A stretch of 13,735 nt of DNA, taken from the NCBI GenBank assembly GCA_007117175.1, contig SKGZ01000147.1:1-13735 (forward strand), given 5' to 3'. The DNA is from Bacteriovoracales bacterium. GTDB taxonomy: Bacteria; Bdellovibrionota; Bacteriovoracia; Bacteriovoracales; Bacteriovoracaceae. Position 1 is the first letter of the stretch, and every line of letters starts with the position of its first letter. Shown here piece by piece: positions 1 through 9,300 of the stretch. The notes beneath the pieces were generated by a model, which searched no databases, had not been told where the DNA came from, and saw only the letters and a program-made list of their open reading frames with translations. Made by a program: the position numbers and the translations under genes.

Positions 1-58
1 AGGAGAAATCATGAAAGACAAATATCAAGACAAACAAGAAGGGAGAAACGATGGATAA
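1..58 (+). CDS. Possible C-terminal tail of ATPase subunit a (atpB), partial
   Basis: One + frame is open from the left edge to a TAA at 56-58 and would end in a strongly charged tail (Lys/Asp/Gln/Glu rich). Subunit a is the gene expected immediately upstream of atpE in N-type ATPase operons, and the stop would overlap the atpE start by 8 bp, in keeping with the tight packing of the neighbours. However, only 18 codons are visible and they carry no diagnostic residues. A second frame would instead end atpB at a TGA at 12-14. In that case the ATG at 11, which has an AGGAGA sequence 4 nt before it, would open only a 15-codon ORF. The assignment rests on context, not on sequence similarity. Confidence 0.3.
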   Translation, partial: GEIMKDKYQDKQEGRNDG

Positions 59-332
59 CTTAACTATAATTGCTGTGGCATCAATCTGTACAGCAGGTAT
101 TAGTACAAGCTTTGGAGCAATCGGGCCGGCTTTTGCTGAAGGAAAAGCTGTCGCTACGGCGCTTTCCTCTCTGGCCCAACAGCCTGATACTTCAGCGACT
201 ATTACTAGGACTTTGTTCGTTGGACTGGCTATGATTGAATCCACGGCCATATACTGCCTCGTTGTTTCGATGATACTGATTTTCGCTAATCCGTTTTGGA
301 ATCATTTTGTTTCTCAAGCTGCCGGGAACTAG
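51..332 (+). CDS. atpE: N-type F1Fo ATPase subunit c (rotor ring proteolipid)
   Basis: This 93-residue proteolipid forms the membrane rotor ring that carries the coupling ion. It has two hydrophobic hairpin helices, roughly residues 5-38 and 52-80, joined by a short polar loop with Gln43-Gln44-Pro45-Asp46. Helix 1 has a Gly/Ala-rich face followed by Glu30. Helix 2 has Glu63-Ser64-Thr65 and Tyr68, the ES-T-x-x-Y pattern of Na+-binding c subunits, and ends in Asn-Pro-Phe-Trp. An acidic residue in both helices is typical of N-ATPase c subunits. The ATG at 51 follows GGGAG at 41-45 with a 5-nt gap. The gene lies 4 bp before atpF. Ion choice cannot be settled from sequence: family members with Na+-type ligands were predicted to pump sodium, but the Burkholderia pseudomallei N-type ring was reported to be proton specific. 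Confidence 0.93.
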   Translation: MDNLTIIAVASICTAGISTSFGAIGPAFAEGKAVATALSSLAQQPDTSATITRTLFVGLAMIESTAIYCLVVSMILIFANPFWNHFVSQAAGN

Positions 333-336
333 AATT

Positions 337-1137
337 ATGTTAATTGATTGGTTTACTATTATAGCTCAACTTATTAACTTCCTTATTTTAGTTTGGCTGT
401 TGAAGCGTTTTCTCTATAAACCAATTCTCCATGCTATTAATGAGAGAGAGGCTCAAATTGCTGGCAAAATTTCAAATGCTAAAGCAATTGAATTAAATGC
501 TAAAAAAGAAAGTGATGAACTCCAAGTTAAAATAAAGGAAATTGATGAACAACGGGTCACGCTCTTAGCTAAAGCAGCGACTGAAGCCGAAACCGAACGC
601 GAGAGATTACTTGAAGAGGCAAAAAAAGAAATTGCGATTTTTACAGAAAAAAGACGTAAGGATTTCAAGCGAGTAGAAAAGGATATTAATAAAAGAATTA
701 TTCAACAAATGCTAAATGAAGTATTTGCGATCACTCGCAAAGTACTTCTCGATCTCGCTGGAACAAAATTAGAATCTCAGATATTCGATGCTTTTATTCA
801 GCGATTGAGTGAATTAGATGAAGATAAGAATAATTTTATAAAGTCATTACCTTCTTCTTCTTCTTCTTCTTCTTCTTCTTCTTCATCATCTTTAGACCAA
901 GGAGTTATTCGCAGTACTACCGAGCTTACATTAAAACAACGTAAGGCAATTGAGGACGCAATTAGCGAAAATTTTAATATAAAAAGTGAACTTCAGTTTG
1001 AGATTGTTCCGGATATTTTTAGCGGAGTAGAATTTATTATGAATGGGCAAAAGCTAGCGTGGAGCATCGAAGACTATTTAGCTACTCTGGAGACAAAAGT
1101 TCACGATTTTTTGAATCCTGAAAAGTTGGCACCATGA
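337..1137 (+). CDS. atpF: N-type F1Fo ATPase subunit b with delta-like C-terminal domain
   Basis: This is the peripheral stalk subunit that holds the alpha/beta hexamer against rotation; 266 residues. The start is placed at the ATG at 337 (Met-Leu-Ile-Asp-Trp-Phe), because N-type b subunits begin this way and GGGA lies 9 nt upstream. The in-frame TTG at 307 would lie inside atpE. A single membrane helix spans about residues 5-25 and is followed by the Lys-Pro-Ile-Leu hinge typical of b subunits. A long, highly charged coiled coil covers about 30-165. Ser173-Ser185 is an uninterrupted serine run. Residues ~189-258 resemble the C-terminal part of the delta/OSCP subunit: a strand with Arg-Ser-Thr, a Leu-x-x-x-Gln helix, a Gly-Val-Glu strand and a final Ser-x-x-x-Tyr-Leu helix. 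N-type operons have no separate delta gene, so this domain probably does that job. The stop overlaps the atpA start (ATGA). Confidence 0.92.
   Translation: MLIDWFTIIAQLINFLILVWLLKRFLYKPILHAINEREAQIAGKISNAKAIELNAKKESDELQVKIKEIDEQRVTLLAKAATEAETERERLLEEAKKEIAIFTEKRRKDFKRVEKDINKRIIQQMLNEVFAITRKVLLDLAGTKLESQIFDAFIQRLSELDEDKNNFIKSLPSSSSSSSSSSSSSLDQGVIRSTTELTLKQRKAIEDAISENFNIKSELQFEIVPDIFSGVEFIMNGQKLAWSIEDYLATLETKVHDFLNPEKLAP
853..891 (+). repeat. TCT trinucleotide microsatellite encoding a 13-serine linker
   Basis: Ten perfect TCT codons (853-882) are followed by TCA, TCA and TCT, giving 13 consecutive serines (residues 173-185 of AtpF). Because the unit is three bases, slippage would change linker length without breaking the frame. 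It lies between the coiled-coil b region and the delta-like domain. No other long simple repeat was seen in the window. Confidence 0.97.
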
Positions 1138-2681
1138 AAAAATCGGCTGAAACTCTTGATGAAGTTATAGAACATGCATTTTCTGATTTAGGCGAAGTAC
1201 TTGAATCATACTCACCTCAATTGAAGTTTCAGGAAGTAGGTTATATCGCAAGCATCACAACAGGTATTGCAAAGGTTACGGGTTTACCCGGAGTTGGTTT
1301 TGATGAATTAGTGATCTTTCCACGTAATGTTCTTGGTATTGCCTTTAATGTTGACTCTGATCAGATTGGCATTGTTTTATTGGAAGATCATTCACAGCTT
1401 CAAGCTGGAGATGAGGTCCACAGGACAGGTAGAGTTATGGACTTACCTGTGGGAGATAAATTACTTGGTCGAGTTATCGATCCTCTTGGCCGAGCGTTGG
1501 ATGAAAAAGGTCCTGTCATTTCAACTGATCGTTTGCCAATCGAACGACCCGCAACACCTATTATGAACCGTGCACCAGTTACGGTGCCTATTCAAACTAG
1601 AATTAAGGTTATCGATGCTCTCGTTCCAATTGGTCGTGGTCAGCGCGAGTTAATTCTTGGCGATCGTCAAACTGGAAAAACAACCATTGCAATCGATACA
1701 ATTCTCAATCAAGCTGACGCTGATGTTTTGTGTGTATATTGTGCTATTGGCCAGCGATCATCGGCGGTCGCAAAGGCCGTGGCTATTTTAGAGGAAAAAG
1801 GTGCAATGGCCTACACTGTGGTTATTGTAACCGAAGGGAATGATCCACCTGGTTTAACTTTTATAGCACCTTATGCTGCGACTAGTATTGCTGAATTTTT
1901 TATGGAAGCAGGCAGAGATGTCTTGATCATTTATGATGACCTCACTCATCACGCAAGGGCCTACCGTGAGATTTCACTTTTGCTACGTCGTCCTCCAGGG
2001 CGAGAGGCATTCCCTGGCGATATCTTTTATATTCATTCGCGACTACTCGAACGCGCTACGCACTTGAACCAAGATCATGGTGGAGGCTCTTTAACAGCAT
2101 TGCCCATTATTGAAACCGAAGCACAAAATATTTCCGCCTATATTCCTACGAACTTAATTTCAATAACAGATGGTCAAATTTATCTTTCCCCTTCTCTTTT
2201 CGAACTAGGCGTACTGCCGGCCATTGATGTTGGAAGATCAGTTTCAAGAGTCGGTGGCAAGGCCCAACGAGATGTTTATCGTGCAGTAACAGTGAACTTA
2301 AAACTTTCCTATGCTCAATTTGAAGAACTAGAAACGTTTGCGCAATTTGGTGCACGGATGGATGAGGACACTCGTAAGATCATTGAGCACGGAAAGCGAA
2401 TCCGTGCCTGTTTCAAACAGCCTGAATTTTCTCCAGTATCTGTACAAGAACAAATTATTGTATTGGTGGTTTTGTCTGCTGGTCTATTTGATACCATTCC
2501 ATTGGAACAAGTATCATTGGCCGAAATTGCACTACAGAAGTCGGTGAAACACTTATCGACTGAAATACTTAAGCAGATTGATAATGGAAAAGTACTAAAC
2601 GACAAGCATCGTGAAAATATTATTGAAACAGCTCGAAAGGTTTTAAATACTTTCCAATCTGTAAAGAAGGCAAAATCATGA
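1134..2681 (+). CDS. atpA: N-type F1Fo ATPase subunit alpha
   Basis: This is the non-catalytic nucleotide-binding subunit of the F1 head, 515 residues, normal for the family. The order of domains is an N-terminal helix and beta barrel (about 1-100), a nucleotide-binding domain (about 100-380) and a C-terminal helical bundle. Visible motifs are Walker A Gly-Asp-Arg-Gln-Thr-Gly-Lys-Thr at 176-183, Walker B Leu-Ile-Ile-Tyr-Asp-Asp at 264-269, Ile-Ser-Ile-Thr-Asp-Gly-Gln near 342-348, and Ser-Arg-Val-Gly-Gly at 371-375. Arg372 there aligns with the alpha arginine that reaches into the catalytic site of beta. The frame is intact and no key residue is missing. The start overlaps the atpF stop by 4 bp and has no strong Shine-Dalgarno of its own, so translation is probably coupled. 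The stop likewise overlaps the atpG start by 4 bp. This gene looks functional in itself, but its partner gamma is broken. Confidence 0.96.
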   Translation: MKKSAETLDEVIEHAFSDLGEVLESYSPQLKFQEVGYIASITTGIAKVTGLPGVGFDELVIFPRNVLGIAFNVDSDQIGIVLLEDHSQLQAGDEVHRTGRVMDLPVGDKLLGRVIDPLGRALDEKGPVISTDRLPIERPATPIMNRAPVTVPIQTRIKVIDALVPIGRGQRELILGDRQTGKTTIAIDTILNQADADVLCVYCAIGQRSSAVAKAVAILEEKGAMAYTVVIVTEGNDPPGLTFIAPYAATSIAEFFMEAGRDVLIIYDDLTHHARAYREISLLLRRPPGREAFPGDIFYIHSRLLERATHLNQDHGGGSLTALPIIETEAQNISAYIPTNLISITDGQIYLSPSLFELGVLPAIDVGRSVSRVGGKAQRDVYRAVTVNLKLSYAQFEELETFAQFGARMDEDTRKIIEHGKRIRACFKQPEFSPVSVQEQIIVLVVLSAGLFDTIPLEQVSLAEIALQKSVKHLSTEILKQIDNGKVLNDKHRENIIETARKVLNTFQSVKKAKS

Positions 2682-3305
2682 GTCAAACAATTGCCAGCTT
2701 GCACAGAAAAATAAAAGTGGCCGGTGATCTCCAAAAAGTCGTACGAACAATGAAGGCCATGGCAGCTTCATCTATAGGTCAATATGAAAAGTCGATGCAC
2801 TCCTCATCTGAGTATTACCGTACTGTTGAACTGGGACTCGGAGTATGCCTGCATAAAATTTCGGGCGAATCTACATCGCCTATACCTTCGATATCAGAGC
2901 GAAAAAGAAGCCCAGAAAAAATTGGTATGGTCGTCTTTGGTTCCGATCAAGGTTTAGTTGGACAATTTAACAATGTCGTAGCAGTGCATGCAGTTAATAC
3001 TCTTAAAGAACTACCTGGAAAACATCGTGTATGGGCGATCGGAGAGCGTGTACAAAATCACTTAGAAGATATGGGCTTAAGTTTAGAGGGAACATTTCCC
3101 TTACCAAAGTCTGTAAAGGCGATTACTCCTCTCGTTGGTGAAATTCTTATTGAAAGCAATGCAGAGAGCTGACAAAAACATTGAAGAACTACTGGTGAAT
3201 TTAAGAGGAACATTTCATCGTTTGCGTCAGGGAAATATAGACGAAGAATTATTCGATGTTGTTTCAGGGTTTGAAGCATTATTAAAGGACGTCCGAAATG
3301 GTTAG
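2678..3305 (+). pseudogene. atpG: N-type F1Fo ATPase subunit gamma, broken by internal deletion and frameshift
   Basis: Gamma is the central rotor shaft linking the c ring to the catalytic head, usually about 285-295 residues. The ATG at 2678 follows AAGG at 2667-2670 and opens a 164-codon frame ending in TGA at 3170-3172. It contains the N-terminal shaft helix with the Met-Lys-Ala-Met-Ala-Ala motif (25-30) and the first half of the globular domain, including Phe-Gly-Ser-Asp-Gln-Gly-Leu-Val-Gly (87-95). Similarity stops at about residue 159 (Gly-Glu-Ile-Leu-Ile-Glu). In the +1 frame, 3159-3305 encodes the end of gamma: Met-Gln-Arg-Ala-Asp-Lys-Asn, Phe-His-Arg-Leu-Arg-Gln, and Phe-Asp-Val-Val-Ser-Gly-Phe-Glu-Ala-Leu. 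Judged against E. coli gamma, about 80 residues between these parts are absent, covering the second half of the globular domain and most of the C-terminal shaft helix. A 164-residue product could not form the two-helix shaft. A sequencing or assembly error would have to lose about 240 bases as well as shift frame, which is less likely than a real deletion. Confidence 0.9.
3284..3300 (+). promoter_or_regulatory. Ribosome binding site of ndvB inside the gamma remnant
   Basis: AAAGGA (3284-3289) lies 8 nt before the ATG at 3298. Both sit within the last codons of the broken atpG, whose remnant frame stops at TAG 3303-3305. This site decides the ndvB start; the next in-frame ATG (3337) has no comparable sequence before it. 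The overlap suggests translational coupling in the ancestor, when ribosomes reading full-length gamma would have ended here. Now ribosomes stop at 3172, about 125 nt earlier. Confidence 0.7.
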
Positions 3306-6300
3306 AGAAAAGAAAAGAGAAAACAATTTCCCTAAAATGCCACCTAATATTAAGTTCGAAGAACCAATTCGAGATGAAATATTTAGTCCAGAAAGATTGG
3401 AGCAATATGCCCTTTACTTATCTTCGGAGCTTTCAATTTCTGCAACAAAAAAACGAGGTAAATCGCTTCTACCTCGTCTAGAAGAAAACTATCAATATTT
3501 AATTCACACCTATAATAAACTCACAAACTCAATCCAAAAAGGTTTTACAATCTCTCCGGCAGGCGAGTGGTTTGTTGATAATTTTCATACTATGGAAGAA
3601 CAGGTGAGAGAAGTCCGTGAAGATTTACCTGAAGCCTACTATCGTGAACTTCCTAAGGTATTAAAAGGTGATTTGACCAATAGTCCACAAGTTTATGCTA
3701 TTGCTCTTGCCCTGATTGCTCACCAAGATAGTCATATTGATATTGAAACAGTGAAAAGGTTTCTTCATCAATACCAAACTGTTAGACCTCTTTTGATTGG
3801 AGAAATTTGGGCCATTGCTATTGCACTTCGGCTTGTGCTTATCGAAAACCTTAGAAGACTTGGAAATCAGATTATTCATTTTCAAGAGATTCAAGAATGG
3901 TCTGATGCTTGTGCTGATCAAATACTCTCTACCGTTAAAATATCTAAAAATAAGATTCAAGAATTTAAAGATGAGCTAACTGTAGAATTGGATAAATTTG
4001 ACACTTCAGACTGCTTTATCATTGTACAGCTATCTAAGCGTTTACGAGATCAAACATCTGAAGTCTTTCCCATATCTGAGTTCCTGGAACAATATTTGGC
4101 CAGACAAAAGCTAAGTTTTGAAAATGTGCTTCACGCTGAATATCAGAGACAGGCAGCTTCGCAAGTGACAGTAAGTAATATTGTTGGAAGCATGCGTTTA
4201 TTATCAAATATAGACTGGCACGATTTCTTTGAGAAAGTAAATCTGGTGGACCCTATATTGGAAAAAGACCCTGTTCAATCATATTCGATGATGGATTTTA
4301 AGAGCCGCGATCGATATCGTCATGTGATTGAACGAATGCAAAAGCAAACTGGTGTAAGTGAAGTAGAAATAGCTAAGAATGTGTTGGAACTTTCAAGGGA
4401 GGCCCATCATTTAAAATCAGAAGACCCACGTAAGTACCATGTGGGCTATTATCTTATAGAGCATGGTCTCAGAGATTTGGAGAAAAAGATTGGTTATCAC
4501 GTTTCTTTAAAAGAAAAATTTAAACGTAAAATACTCGATCATCCGAGTGAGTTTTACTTTTCAATCTTATTCATACTGTCATTGTTAGTTTTGCTGCCCA
4601 TTTTGTTCTACTCATACTGGTTAAACGCTTCGTTGTGGAGTTTAGTTCTGATTGCCATAGTGACATTGATCCCGATAAGCGATAGTTGCTTAAATCTATT
4701 GAATCTTTTCGTCTCACGCCTAATACAACCAAGGGTTTTACCTAAAATCGATTTGAATAAAGATATTCCAAACCTTGAAAATGCTTTTGTCATTGTACCT
4801 ACAATTTTAGCAGATATTGATGCAGCATCAAGGGTATTGGATGGACTAGAAGTTCGCTATTTATCAAATCAGGAGAATAATCTCTTTTTCGCTTTATTGA
4901 GTGATTTTACTGACGCTAATTCGGAATCAATGGAAAAGGATAACGAATTACTTGATTTCCTCATAAGTGGTGTTGATGAACTTAATCAAAAGTATGCCAA
5001 TCATCAAAAAAAGTTTTTTCTTTTTCATCGCAAACGTTTATGGAATTGCTCGGAAAATAAATGGATGGGACATGAGAGAAAACGTGGGAAAATTCATGAG
5101 TTTAACCGTTTTATCCGTGGCTCAAAGGATACAACTTTTATTATAGCTCCACCGTTTGACGAACTATTTTCTAAAGTAAAGTATGTCATAACTTTGGATT
5201 CTGATACTCAATTGCCTAGAGGGGCGGCAAAGAAGCTTTTGGGAACAATTCTTCATCCTTTGAATCGGCCACAGTTCGATTCTCAAACAGGTCGAGTTAT
5301 TCGGGGGTATGGAATATTACAACCTCGAATCAGTATTACGCCCGAAAGTTCGGAGCGCTCTTTGTTTGCGAAAATATTCTCGGGACATACAGGTATTGAC
5401 CCCTATACAACAGCTGTATCAGACGTTTATCAGGATTTATTTGGTGAAGGTATATACACGGGAAAGGGGTTGTATGTAGTCGATTGTTTTGAGAAAGCTT
5501 TATGCAAAAGGGCTCCTGAAAACGCATTACTCAGTCATGATTTATTTGAAGGGCTCTTTGCAAGAACAGCGTTAGTTACAGAGATCGAATTTTTGGATGA
5601 CTATCCTTCGCAATATGAAGCCTTTGCCAAAAGACAGCATCGGTGGACACGTGGAGATTGGCAAATTTTATCTTGGTTACTTCCTCATATCTCAGATGCC
5701 AGCGGTGAAAAAGTACGCAATTCTCTTCCCTTTATATCAAGGTGGAAAATATTTGATAATTTAAGGCGAAGTTTAGTTTCAATCACGATGCTTTTATGGT
5801 TGATCTTAGGCTGGACGATATTGCCCGGACCTGCGGGAACTTGGTCCCTGATTGCATTAGCTGTTCTAGCTTTTCCATTTTATGCCCATACGACAAGCAA
5901 CCTTTTGAAGAATCCCCGAGGAATCTCATGGATCAGTCACCTTTGGGATATTTGGATAGATTTTAAAACAAATAGCACACAACTTATTTTATCAATCATT
6001 TGTATTCCTCATCAGGCCTATTTACATAGTGATGCCATTGTAAAAACCCTTTATCGGGTTTATTTTTCCAATAGAAATCTTTTAAATTTGCAAACAGCCG
6101 CAGATGTTGAATCTAGATTAAAATTACAAGGAGGATCTTCAACACAACTTTTCTTAGTCCCTATCCTTGGTTCATTTGCACTTTATACTTTTCTATTCCA
6201 TTTCTATCCAAAATCGCTCATCTTTGCCGCCCCTTTTCTTTTAATTTGGAGCTTGTTTCCCATTATTGTAAAAAATTTAAGTAGGATAAGATTAAAACAA

Positions 6301-9300
6301 AAAATTCTTCTTCAATCATTTGAAATTAGCCAACTCCGCATTATCTCCAGAAAAACGTGGAATTTTTTTGAGACCTTTGTAACTGAGGGGGAAAACTGGT
6401 TAGCTCCCGATAATTTTCAAGAAGATCCTAAGCCTTTGATTGCCCATCGTACTTCTCCCACAAATATGGGATTACTTTTACTTTCTACCTGTTCTGCCAA
6501 TAACCTTGGTTTTATTGGATCATTTGATATGCTAGAAGGAATCCGGCGAACATTGAATACAATGTTGAAATTAGAACGTTGTTTTGGACATTTTTATAAT
6601 TGGTATGACACTCAAACACTTGAGCCACTTCACCCAAAGTATATTTCAACTGTTGATAGTGGTAACTTGGCCGGGCACCTTATAGCGGTAAAACAAAGCT
6701 GTTTATCAATAATAAATCGACCAATAATATCCTCTCAATGTCTGATAGGTATTAGTGATACTCTCACAATTGTCGAAGAAAAGATAAACAAGCTGGACTC
6801 TGACTTTCTAGTATTAAACGATAGCACAATTGATACTTTGACAGTCAAAATTCGGAAATGTTTAAAATCCTGTGTAATTGATAATGGGTCATCATTATTT
6901 GAATATCAACTCAGATTAAAGAAGATTAAAGCATGTATTGAATCTTTGAATCAAATAGTTGATTCACTCAGATTTAAGCATGGCGAAGTTCATTACCAGG
7001 CTATTACAGATTGGATAGAGAAATCACTTCACATGAGTGAAGCATATATCAATCAAGTAGATAGTTTTTTACCTAACTTAAATAGTGAAGTTCTAAGCGA
7101 CATCTCTCTTTTATTAGAGCAACAAGATTCGCATTTATTTTCAAAGTGGCAACGTTTGGTAGGGAACTTGGGATCGATTAAGGGCCTCAAAGAGCATCAG
7201 AGTTTATGCAAAAATATGTTGGAACTTATAACAGATGCACTCTCTCTTGGGTTATCAGAGAATATATTAGTGCAGGCTCAAGATGCTTTTATTCGCACTT
7301 ATGGACTATGTAATCAATTAAGTCATTGTGCTTTGGAATTGTCAGAAATTTGTGACGAACTTGTGGCAAAAATGGATTTTAAGATATTGTTTAATAATCA
7401 GAGGAAATTATTCTCAATTGGTTATATAGTCGAACACGGCGAGCTTGATAATTCTTTTTATGATCTCCTCGCTTCTGAGTCACGACTGGCCAGTTTTGTT
7501 GCAATTGCTAAAGGGGATGTTTCTCAAAGCCATTGGTTTCATTTAGGACGTCAAATGACTTCTGTATACAATCAAAGAGTGTTAATTTCCTGGTCGGCAT
7601 CAATGTTTGAGTACCTCATGCCTTTGCTGGTCATGAGAAACTACCCCAATACATTACTAAATGAATCACAAGTTTCAGTTATTAAGCAACAGGTTTTTTA
7701 TAGCAAAATACGTAATGTTCCTTGGGGTATTTCAGAGTCGGCCTATAATGCAAGAGATTTGCAAATGAATTATCAATATGGTCCTTTCGGAATACCGGGG
7801 ATAGGTCTAAAAAGGGGACTTAGCAATGATATCGTAATATCGCCTTACTCCACGGCATTGGCCGCAATGGTTTCAACAGAAGATGTATTCAGTAATTTAA
7901 AACGATTAATTGATGAAAAGTTACTAACTGATTTTGGATTTTATGATTCAATAGACTATACAAAGGGACGAACGAAGCCAGGAAAAAATCATGCCACGAT
8001 AAGAAACTTCATGGTTCATCATCAAGGGATGACTCTTACGGCGCTAGATAATGTCCTAAATGATAATGTGTTACAGAACCGCTTCCATGACGACTTGATG
8101 GTGCGCTCTTGTGAACTACTCTTGCAAGAAAGAACTCCAAAAAAGGTTAATATAACTCACCCAAGATCTGAAGAAACATTAATTGTGAAATCTGCAGTTT
8201 TTGATAATCATCCTAATTTACGGCTTATAAAGTCGGTGAACACTTCACTGCCTACGACCCAAGTGCTTTCTAATGGTGGATACACAGTAATGTTAACTGC
8301 GGCTGGTACGGGCTTTTCTAAATGTAAAAATATATTCCTTTCAAGATGGAAAGAAGATCCTATCAGAGAAGGTGATGGAAGTTATATCTTTATTGAAGAT
8401 ACGAGATCCAATTTAAGTTGGTCTGCTAGTTTTGCACCGATGAATAATGAGGCAGGTGCTTACAATACAAGTTTTTCTGAGCACAAAGCTGATTTTTGGT
8501 GTCGTAAAAATGAGATTACATCTCATACAGAGGTCATCGTATCATCTGAGGACGATGTTGAAATGAGGAGAATGACATTAATAAATCACTCAGATGTTGA
8601 ACGGGTGTTAAATATCACTAGCTATCTTGAACCGGTCCTAACAACTCATCAAGCGGATATTGCTCACCCTGCTTTTAGCAATCTATTTATTGAAACAGAA
8701 TATATTTCATCAAGAAATGCTTTGCTAGCTCATAGGAGAAAACGAAGCACGAAAGATGATGAAATATGGGGGATTCATATGGTGACGTTTGGAGCTGATA
8801 ATACACAAGCGGTTCAATATGAAACAAATAGAAATAATTTCATTGGACGTGCAAATGATATTTCTTTACCCAACGCAATTAAGAAGGGAGTTTCATTATC
8901 AAATAAAATTGGTGCAGTTTTAGATCCAATTTTATCATTGAGAAAGCAAATTACATTAGCTCCTCATGCGACGGTACGCCTGTGTTTTGTATCTGGTGTA
9001 ACTCACTCTCATAAAGAAGCTCTAAGACTCATAGATCGCTACCATTATCAAAGTATGTTTAATCGAGAAGATGAAATGGGATGGACTCAAAGTCAGGCTG
9101 AACTTAGACATCTAAATATTAGTTTTGACGAAGCAAAGTCCTTTCAAGAACTAGGCAATAGTTTACTGTATCCTTGTGGGCCAATGAGATCGGTACTGAC
9201 CAAACAAGATGAAAGTTTAAAATCACAATCGGCACTCTGGGCCTATGGTATAAGCGGAGATAACCCCATCCTTTTAGTCGTTATTAAAAATAAACATGAG

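Noticed and set aside
11..58. A 15-codon ORF with a good AGGAGA ribosome site before atpE
   Set aside because: It is too short to judge and more easily explained as the tail of atpB in the same frame; nothing in it is recognisable.
307..336. An upstream TTG start for atpF adding ten residues
   Set aside because: It lies wholly inside atpE, and the residues it adds are absent from the normal N-type b start; the ATG at 337 has a usable Shine-Dalgarno.
2315..2734. Reverse-strand ORF of 139 codons across the end of atpA
   Set aside because: It lies opposite strongly conserved alpha-subunit coding sequence; its peptide is Ser/Cys/Phe rich with no family signature, and no promoter or ribosome site is seen.
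3140..3175. Programmed +1 frameshift joining the two halves of gamma
   Set aside because: No recognisable slippery codon and stop arrangement is present, and a frameshift could not restore the roughly 80 missing residues.
3058..3405. Reverse-strand ORF of 115 codons across the atpG-ndvB joint
   Set aside because: It lies opposite the gamma remnant and the ndvB start, both supported by family similarity; there is no sign of a real protein.
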